NCBI GenBank assembly: GCA_019448385.1
Contig: JAGTXO010000005.1
Coordinates: 992,001 to 1,056,000 of the forward strand
DNA: 64,000 nt
Origin: Diacronema lutheri
Lineage: Eukaryota > Haptophyta > Pavlovophyceae > Pavlovales > Pavlovaceae
Direction of reading: 5' to 3'
The notes under the pieces are model-generated. The model saw nothing but the letters and a program-made list of their open reading frames with translations, was not told the origin of the DNA and made no database searches. This document shows positions 59,101 through 64,000 of the stretch, piece by piece. A program made the translations under genes and the position numbers. Position 1 is the first letter of the stretch; each line of letters starts with the position of its first letter.

Positions 59101-60696
59101 CTAGGGGGCTCCTTCCGCCAAGCAAAGTAAGGTGTGCAGCTCGCCGTCGGCGGCGACGATAGTTCCGCCTAGTTCGCGCACCTCGCGCAGCAGTGCGACC
59201 GCCTCTGCGCGCACGCACTCGCCTGGACAGAGGATCGGGACGCCCGGCGGGTACGAGTAGACCAGCTCTGCGCTCGCGCGGCCGATCGCGTCCTCGATCG
59301 GGACGGCTTCGCTCTGCGCGTAAAACGCGTCGCGCGGCGTGCTGAGCTGCGTGCTGCCGGCGAGCACGGCGCCAAGCCTGGTGCGATCGAGCCGGCTGCG
59401 TGCAGCCTCGCGCGCACGCGCCGGCTCGCACGCCTGCGCGCCGCGCAGCGCGGCAAGCAGGAGCCGAACGTGCGCGCCGCGCGTGCCTGGGCCGAGCACA
59501 AAGGTGAGGTGGTCGACGCTCGCGAGCTCGGCATAGACGCCCCAGTTCTCGATAAGCCATGCCTCGAGCGCGTACCCGCCGCCAAGGCTGGCGGCATCCA
59601 CCGTGAGCCGCAGCGGGTCGGTCGCAGCGACACCCCGCGCGGGCGCGGGCAGCGCGACGAGCCTCGGGCGCGCGAGCGGCTCTCGCGCAAAGGCGCGCCG
59701 GGCAGCGGCGGCAAGCCTGACGGCGCGACGAAGCTCACGCGGCCCCCGCGCGCCCGCGCCCGCGATCTGGTGGCGTGCGGCGTCGAGCGACGCGAGCAAG
59801 AGCGATGAAGGCGACGACGAGCACACGCTCTCGAGAGCGCCGCTGACCGCAGCGTCGAGCGCGAGCGCGCGCGCGGCGGCAGCGTACACTGCGCCGATGG
59901 CGCCGGCTGGGCGTGGCGTGTGCGCGGCGTGCAGCATCGCCGCCTGTGAGAGCGCGCCGAGGGTCTTGTGCGTCGAGTGCACGACGAGCGTAGCGCCGCA
60001 TGCGAGCGCGCCCTCTGGCAGGCCAGGCGCGAGGCTGAGGTGCGCGCCGTGCGCCTCGTCGACGACGAGCGGCACGCCCGCCTCGGCGCAGAGCGCAGCC
60101 GCCGCTCGCACATCCGAGACGGCGCCCTCGTACGACGGCGAGACGAGGAGCACGCACGCCGCGCCGGCGCCGTGCTCGGCGAGCGCGGCGTGCAGCGTCG
60201 TGTGCACGTCGACGCCGAGCGCAATGCCGGTGCGCTCGTCGATCTCGGGGACAAGCCAGACGGGCTGCGCGCCCGAATGTACGAGCGCATGCACGGCGGA
60301 GCGGTGCGCGTTGCGCGGCAGCAGCACCGCGCGCGCGCCAGGCGGCGCGAGCCGGACGCAGCCGACGATTGCCGCAATCACGCCGGCCGACGAGCCGTTC
60401 GCGAGGAACCAGGTGCGCCTTGCGCCAAACGCCTCGGCGGCGAGCCGCTGCGCCTCGTCCAACGGCCCGACCGGCGCGAAAAGGTTGTCGAGCTCGCCCA
60501 GCTCGGGCAGGTCATACGGCGCTGCGCATGACAGGATCGGTGCGGCCGCATCCGGCAGTCCCTCGCCGAGCTTATGCCCTGGAAGAAAAAATGGAGCGGC
60601 CACGTGGGCGCGCGCACTGCGCAGCGCATCCACGTACGGCGTGCGCCCCTGGTCGAGCGCACTCGGAGCGCTGGACCAGAGGAGGTGGGACAGCAT
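59101..60696 (-). CDS. Orn/Lys/Arg decarboxylase family enzyme (fold type I, PLP-dependent)
   Basis: A 531-residue single-exon protein from ATG 60696. N-terminal motif TPYVDALRSARAHVAAPFFL then PGHKLGEG. Core: GELDNLFAPVGPLDEAQRLA, WFLANGSSAGVIAAIVGCV, VLLPRNAHRSAVHALVHSGA, PLVVDEAHGAHL (PLP-binding Asp213) and VVHSTHKTLGALSQ with the Schiff-base Lys244. The C-terminal domain has IGRASAELVYSYPPGVPILC then PGECV. This is the bacterial/plastid-type enzyme (SpeA/CadA/SpeF relatives), not the eukaryotic barrel-fold ornithine decarboxylase. It would make a polyamine precursor (agmatine, cadaverine or putrescine); the substrate cannot be assigned. No obvious targeting peptide from this start. Its ATG is 24 bp from that of the carrier gene. 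Confidence 0.88.
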   Translation of the reverse strand: MLSHLLWSSAPSALDQGRTPYVDALRSARAHVAAPFFLPGHKLGEGLPDAAAPILSCAAPYDLPELGELDNLFAPVGPLDEAQRLAAEAFGARRTWFLANGSSAGVIAAIVGCVRLAPPGARAVLLPRNAHRSAVHALVHSGAQPVWLVPEIDERTGIALGVDVHTTLHAALAEHGAGAACVLLVSPSYEGAVSDVRAAAALCAEAGVPLVVDEAHGAHLSLAPGLPEGALACGATLVVHSTHKTLGALSQAAMLHAAHTPRPAGAIGAVYAAAARALALDAAVSGALESVCSSSPSSLLLASLDAARHQIAGAGARGPRELRRAVRLAAAARRAFAREPLARPRLVALPAPARGVAATDPLRLTVDAASLGGGYALEAWLIENWGVYAELASVDHLTFVLGPGTRGAHVRLLLAALRGAQACEPARAREAARSRLDRTRLGAVLAGSTQLSTPRDAFYAQSEAVPIEDAIGRASAELVYSYPPGVPILCPGECVRAEAVALLREVRELGGTIVAADGELHTLLCLAEGAP

Positions 60697-60720
60697 CCCC
60701 CTGCTCACCGTCTCTGCCCC

Positions 60721-61848
60721 ATGCTGTTCGGTGCCGAACTTCAAAAACAAGCTCTGGCAAACTCTGGCGAGTTCGGCGGCAAAGGGAAAGTTGTGGTGGA
60801 TGCCCGCCCAATGCGTTGGTGCGATGTGGTCTCGAAGCCGCACGTCGCGCTGATGCCCGTGGTCGTGAGCGCGCCGCACGTGTCGGGTGGATGGCGGGAG
60901 GAGGCACTCCTGGGAGGCGTTGCCGCCGGCTGCGCTGCCATGCTGACCAACCCGCTCGACGTCGCGCGCGTCCGGCTGCAGCTGCGGCGGGACGCGACAT
61001 GCCACAGCGGCCCGCTGCGCGTGATGGCGCGGGTGGCGCGCGACGAGGGCCCAGCAGCGCTCACAAAGGGGCTCGGCTTCTCGCTTGCTTACAATGCCGT
61101 GCTCAACTCGACGCGCTTTGCCGCGTTCCACGCTCTGAGCGACGCGCACGAGCTTGGCCTTCCCGCGCCCGTCGCGGGCGTGCTCGCGGGCTCCGTCGCG
61201 GGCGCGCTGTCAAGCCCGCTGGCGAAGGCGCGTACGCTGCAGCAGCGCGCGGCAGATACCAACGTGTCTCCGCTTCGCGCTTTGATCACCGCGCCCTTTC
61301 ACGGCAGCTTGTCGTGGGCAGTTCGCAACGGTGGGCACACGGGGATCATCTTCTCGGCATACGCCGTGTGCAAGCGAGCCGCGACGGACGCCTTCCCGTC
61401 GATGCCCGCGCCGGCGATCCACGTGGCGGCCTCGCTACAGGCCGCTGTGCTCTCGTGCATCATCATGAACCCCGTCGACACGGTCGCCACGCGCATGTAC
61501 AACGCGACGGTTGGCGTGCACTCGTCGGTCGGCGTGCCAGCGCGTTACGCCTCGGCGCTCGACTGTTTTGCGATCACGGTCGCCGAGGAGGGCTACCGCG
61601 CGCTGTACCGCGGGCTGTTGGCCAACATCATGAGGGTGGTTCCGCACACCGTCCTCACCTTCACGCTCATGGAGCTGCTGCGATCGCAGCTGCGGCGCTC
61701 AGAGCACGGCCGTGACGGCGGTGGTACGCTGCCGCGCGCGGTCACGCTCGCGTGCGGCCAGCACGGGCTTGCGTTTGCCGAGCAGCGAGTGGCGCTGCCA
61801 TCGATTGCCGTCTGCGCGGACCCCTTCGACTTCCAGCCAGTGGAGTGA
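60721..61848 (+). CDS. Mitochondrial carrier (SLC25 family, SLC25A34/35/OAC1-like)
   Basis: A 375-residue frame from ATG 60721; an ATG at 60853 just before SAPHVSGGWREEALLGGVAA is a good alternative and would give 331 residues. There are three carrier repeats with their signatures: TNPLDVARVRLQLR, SSPLAKARTLQQRA and MNPVDTVATRMYN. The last lacks the usual sixth-position Lys/Arg and has the -TRMYN ending seen in the oxaloacetate-carrier branch, with GYRALYRGLLANIMRVVPHT closing the last repeat. Members swap dicarboxylates or oxaloacetate/sulfate across the inner mitochondrial membrane. The tail after residue ~320 is extra and of unknown use. Confidence 0.88.
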   Translation: MLFGAELQKQALANSGEFGGKGKVVVDARPMRWCDVVSKPHVALMPVVVSAPHVSGGWREEALLGGVAAGCAAMLTNPLDVARVRLQLRRDATCHSGPLRVMARVARDEGPAALTKGLGFSLAYNAVLNSTRFAAFHALSDAHELGLPAPVAGVLAGSVAGALSSPLAKARTLQQRAADTNVSPLRALITAPFHGSLSWAVRNGGHTGIIFSAYAVCKRAATDAFPSMPAPAIHVAASLQAAVLSCIIMNPVDTVATRMYNATVGVHSSVGVPARYASALDCFAITVAEEGYRALYRGLLANIMRVVPHTVLTFTLMELLRSQLRRSEHGRDGGGTLPRAVTLACGQHGLAFAEQRVALPSIAVCADPFDFQPVE

Positions 61849-61937
61849 CGGTCGGGGTGAGGTTGTGAATGCATGAGATTTTGCGTGGAGAGTGAAGCCA
61901 GAGGGGGGAGGGCGAGACCTCCTGCCACCCGAGGTGT

Positions 61938-61964
61938 CCCCCCCCCCCCCCCCCCCCCCCCCCC
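61938..61964. repeat. 27-nt homopolymer 13 nt past the RanBP2-finger gene stop
   Basis: C on the plus strand, G on the strand of the zinc-finger gene, between two convergent genes. It is 89 nt beyond the carrier stop. Confidence 0.9.
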
Positions 61965-61977
61965 TCACCTTCTTTTT

Positions 61978-63327
61978 TCACTGCTTGTCAGCCTTCTTTG
62001 CCCGTCGCTTCTCGTTCTTCGCAGAGGCGCGCGACTTGAGTGGGCCCTGCTGCTCAGGCGCGCCCGAGCCGGAGCCCCTCGGAGCAGTCGACTTCCAGCC
62101 GTCGTCGTGCCCGTGCTCCGCGTCGCCTCCGACGTGGTCGTAGTTGCAGATCTCGCAGAAGCGCGCGCGCCCATCGTTAATGAGCGAACAGCGCTTGCAG
62201 GCCCACTCCTTGGGGCCACTCGCCTTGGGCTGCTGGCCCGCCGCAGGCGCCGCCTTGCTCATGGTTGGCGAGACGAGCACGGTCGATGGCTTTGGCGGCT
62301 TCCACGCCTTGGCCGCCGCGGCGTAGTCCTCCTGCGTGAGCGGCTTCTTGAGCTCGGCGAGCGGCGGCTGGGCTGCGACATAGCTCGCGCCGAGAGCCGC
62401 CTTTGCAGCCTGCTCACCGAGCAATGCCCGCGGCGCCTGCGCACCCGCAGTCACCGATGCAGCGCCACCATAGGCGGCCGGTCGCCTCGCGTCCGCAGGC
62501 ATCGGCGTCCGCTGCGACGCCGCGACGCTCGACGCCATCGCACCGAGACCGTTCGCCGCCATCGCGGGCGCGTACGGCGGGAGGCTGTACGGGTCGGCCG
62601 CCATCGCTGCGTCCGCCGCAGACAAATGCGCAGACGCGCCGCAGCTCGCGCCACACTGGCCCGCGCTCAGGAAGCCGCCCAGCGCACCAAGCGGCACGGC
62701 CGGAGAGGCACCCAAGTAGCACGCACCCACCGCCGACGGCGGCATTGATTGCGGCAGCACGGTGAGCGCGGACGGGAAGGCAGAGCTGACGATCGGCATC
62801 GCAGACGCGAGCGGCGGTGCGCCGAGCGACAGGCCGTGCATGTGCGTGCTGAGGGGCGCCGTGTGGCTGACGGGTTGGTTGAGGTCGATGCCCATGGAGC
62901 CCGCAGTGCTGAGCAGCCCAGGCGCGCCGAACGCCTGTTCGTGGCCCGAGACTGGCGGCGCGAAGGCGTCCAGCGAGGGCGCTCCGTGCTCGTTGCCAAA
63001 TGCGCGCCCGCGGTCGCGCCAGTTGCTTGAGCGGTCGGCGGCGGACGGAGGGGCAGGCGCGGCGCGCGGAACCGTCGGTGCCGCCCATTCTGCGCCCGCC
63101 GACACGAGTGGCAAGCCGAACGCACCCGCACCCGCGAGCGGCACCTGCGGCTCGTCCGCAGCGCCCGCCGCAAATTGCCAGTTGCTCGCGAGCGCCTCGC
63201 TCGCGGGCAGCCGCTCCATCGCGCCAAAGTTGATGTAGCCCGAGCCGACGACGTTTGGATTGTCGACGCGCGTAGTTTGCGCGTCAACCTGCTCTTGGCG
63301 CATGTAGTACCCCGGATTGAAGGCCAT
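61978..63327 (-). CDS. RanBP2-type zinc-finger protein
   Basis: A 449-residue single-exon protein from ATG 63327 (MAFNPGYYMRQEQ...). Most is Ala/Pro/Gly/Met-rich and probably disordered. Near residue 385 a single RanBP2-type finger is complete: EWACKRCSLINDGRARFCEI then CNYDHVGG, with W-x-C-x(2)-C-x(3)-N-x(6)-C-x(2)-C. Such fingers bind single-stranded RNA with GGU or ubiquitin. The tail is basic (KSRASAKNEKRRAKKADKQ), supporting RNA binding. The N-terminal segment VDNPNVVGSGYINFGAMERL looks conserved but is not a domain I know. Divergent with RPF1, 304 bp between ATGs. Confidence 0.8.
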   Translation of the reverse strand: MAFNPGYYMRQEQVDAQTTRVDNPNVVGSGYINFGAMERLPASEALASNWQFAAGAADEPQVPLAGAGAFGLPLVSAGAEWAAPTVPRAAPAPPSAADRSSNWRDRGRAFGNEHGAPSLDAFAPPVSGHEQAFGAPGLLSTAGSMGIDLNQPVSHTAPLSTHMHGLSLGAPPLASAMPIVSSAFPSALTVLPQSMPPSAVGACYLGASPAVPLGALGGFLSAGQCGASCGASAHLSAADAAMAADPYSLPPYAPAMAANGLGAMASSVAASQRTPMPADARRPAAYGGAASVTAGAQAPRALLGEQAAKAALGASYVAAQPPLAELKKPLTQEDYAAAAKAWKPPKPSTVLVSPTMSKAAPAAGQQPKASGPKEWACKRCSLINDGRARFCEICNYDHVGGDAEHGHDDGWKSTAPRGSGSGAPEQQGPLKSRASAKNEKRRAKKADKQ

Positions 63328-63631
63328 CGCAAGAGGCGCACGGCGGCGGACAGCAAACCCACTGCGCGTGCGGCGCCTGGTCGCGTGCACGCGCGCAGCG
63401 CGCGCGGCACGACGCGCCGCGAGAGGGTGGCTCAGATTCGACGTCACCGCGGGGGCGGCGTCGTGCGAGCGCCCGCCCCGAGCCGCTCGGCCTGCCGCGC
63501 TGTCACGCGCCCGATGCGCGAGCTCGTGCACCTAGGAGGGCTCCGCTATTGGATGTGCACGTCGACAGCAAAATACGAATTACTAGAAAAAGTTGCCGGC
63601 CGCGCGGCCGTCGCTGGGCTCGTCGGCGCCG
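63328..63631. promoter_or_regulatory. Divergent promoter region, zinc-finger gene / RPF1
   Basis: A 304-bp gap between two opposite ATGs. An AT-richer patch (AAATACGAATTACTAGAAAA, about 63570-63590) sits about 45 bp upstream of the RPF1 start. A 14-bp GC palindrome lies at 63597-63610. No specific promoter element is identified. Confidence 0.4.
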
Positions 63632-64000
63632 ATGGGGCGGCTCAAGCCGGATGTCGGCAACAAGCTGAAGCGCGCGGAGCTGGCGTTCAAGGACAAGGCG
63701 AACAAGAAGAAGGAGAAGAAACAGCGCCAGATCGAGCGGCGCAAGGAAGCCGAGGCGCTCGGCAGCGAGGCGCCGCCAAAGCAGGTGCCCAAGTCGCTCG
63801 ACACGATGCGCGAGTACGATGAGACGGTCGTGCAGCCCGACGATGAGGAGGTGATGGGCGAGGACGCCATCGACGAGTTCGCCGAGCATTTCACCGGGGC
63901 GGAGAGCAAGACGCTCATTACCACCGGTCACTACACCTCGCCCGAGATCATGCAGCTCGTCGACGAGCTCGTCGACTTGATGCCCAACGCCGAGTACCGC
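63632..64000 (+). CDS. RPF1: Ribosome production factor 1, Brix family (N-terminal part)
   Basis: The first 123 codons of a gene that runs off the right edge. A Lys/Arg-rich coiled start (ELAFKDKANKKKEKKQRQIE) leads to VPKSLDTMREYDETVVQPDD then EEVMGEDAIDEFAEHF and SKTLITTGHYTSPEIMQLVD. The VPK(S/T)...R-x-YDET-V-x-P(N/D)D and DEFA-x-(H/Y)F signatures are those of Rpf1, and the Brix domain begins at TLITT. Rpf1 acts in the nucleolus in maturation of the large ribosomal subunit (27S pre-rRNA). The remaining ~200 residues lie outside the window. Confidence 0.93.
   Translation, partial: MGRLKPDVGNKLKRAELAFKDKANKKKEKKQRQIERRKEAEALGSEAPPKQVPKSLDTMREYDETVVQPDDEEVMGEDAIDEFAEHFTGAESKTLITTGHYTSPEIMQLVDELVDLMPNAEYR

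Noticed and set aside
1-64000. tRNA, rRNA, transposon or virus-derived elements
   Set aside because: I looked for tRNA arms, transposase or reverse-transcriptase motifs and terminal repeats and saw none; a tool-based scan could still find small or degraded ones.

Overview
This window reads as nuclear DNA of a small, flagellated, very GC-rich eukaryotic alga. A haptophyte, perhaps a pavlovophyte, is my best guess, inferred from style and gene content rather than proven. The eukaryotic evidence is direct: a nuclear pore gene (NUP107), two flagellar genes (IFT88, CFAP70), a Brix-family ribosome factor (RPF1), a LARP protein, a plant-type phytochelatin synthase, nuclear-encoded mitochondrial proteins, and short introns. 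Most introns run GTGCGC/GTGxxC...CAG and several hold long runs of C. Genes are tightly packed on both strands, often as divergent pairs with only 7-170 bp between start codons. I see 28 protein-coding genes, two of them cut by the window edges. I see no tRNA, rRNA, CRISPR array or recognisable mobile element.

Layout. 0-6.4 kb, minus strand: a huge secreted cysteine-rich repeat protein (runs off the left edge), a CRAL-TRIO lipid-binding protein, and the PLP-homeostasis protein PLPBP. 6.5-16.2 kb, plus: two large membrane proteins, one with GCC2/GCC3-type cysteine-rich repeats and a multi-pass domain, the other a multi-pass domain joined to an INPP4-type phosphoinositide 4-phosphatase. 16.3-30.1 kb: NUP107 (-), a kinesin-light-chain-like TPR protein (+) with a 16-copy 21-bp minisatellite in an intron, a giant LamG-like type I membrane protein (-), a myeloid leukemia factor homologue (+), and a COQ11-like atypical SDR (-). 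30.2-36.9 kb: a large SF1 helicase with a Vsr-like nuclease domain (+) facing a FAIM1-PDZ fusion (-). 37-43 kb: a small basic S/T-P-x-K protein (+), phytochelatin synthase (-), an unknown protein (+), and a La-motif protein (-).

43.6-64 kb: a mitochondrial IF-1-like protein (-), a PH-F-box-Tubby protein (-), IFT88 (-), succinyl-CoA ligase alpha (+), a GT49/LARGE-like Golgi glycosyltransferase (+), a His-rich repeat protein (+), CFAP70 (-), mitochondrial ribosomal protein mL59 (+), an Orn/Lys/Arg decarboxylase (-), an SLC25 carrier of the oxaloacetate type (+), a RanBP2-zinc-finger protein (-), and the first part of RPF1 (+, runs off the right edge).

The genes do not form one pathway; this is ordinary eukaryotic gene order with housekeeping, organelle, flagellar and membrane-signalling genes side by side. 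The most notable items are domain fusions (multi-pass + INPP4, helicase + Vsr-like nuclease, FAIM1 + PDZ, PH + F-box + Tubby), the module-repeat secreted protein, and a genome habit of placing G or C homopolymers in introns and immediately after stop codons. Exon boundaries were worked out by hand from splice dinucleotides, reading phase and protein continuity, and have not been tested against transcripts.
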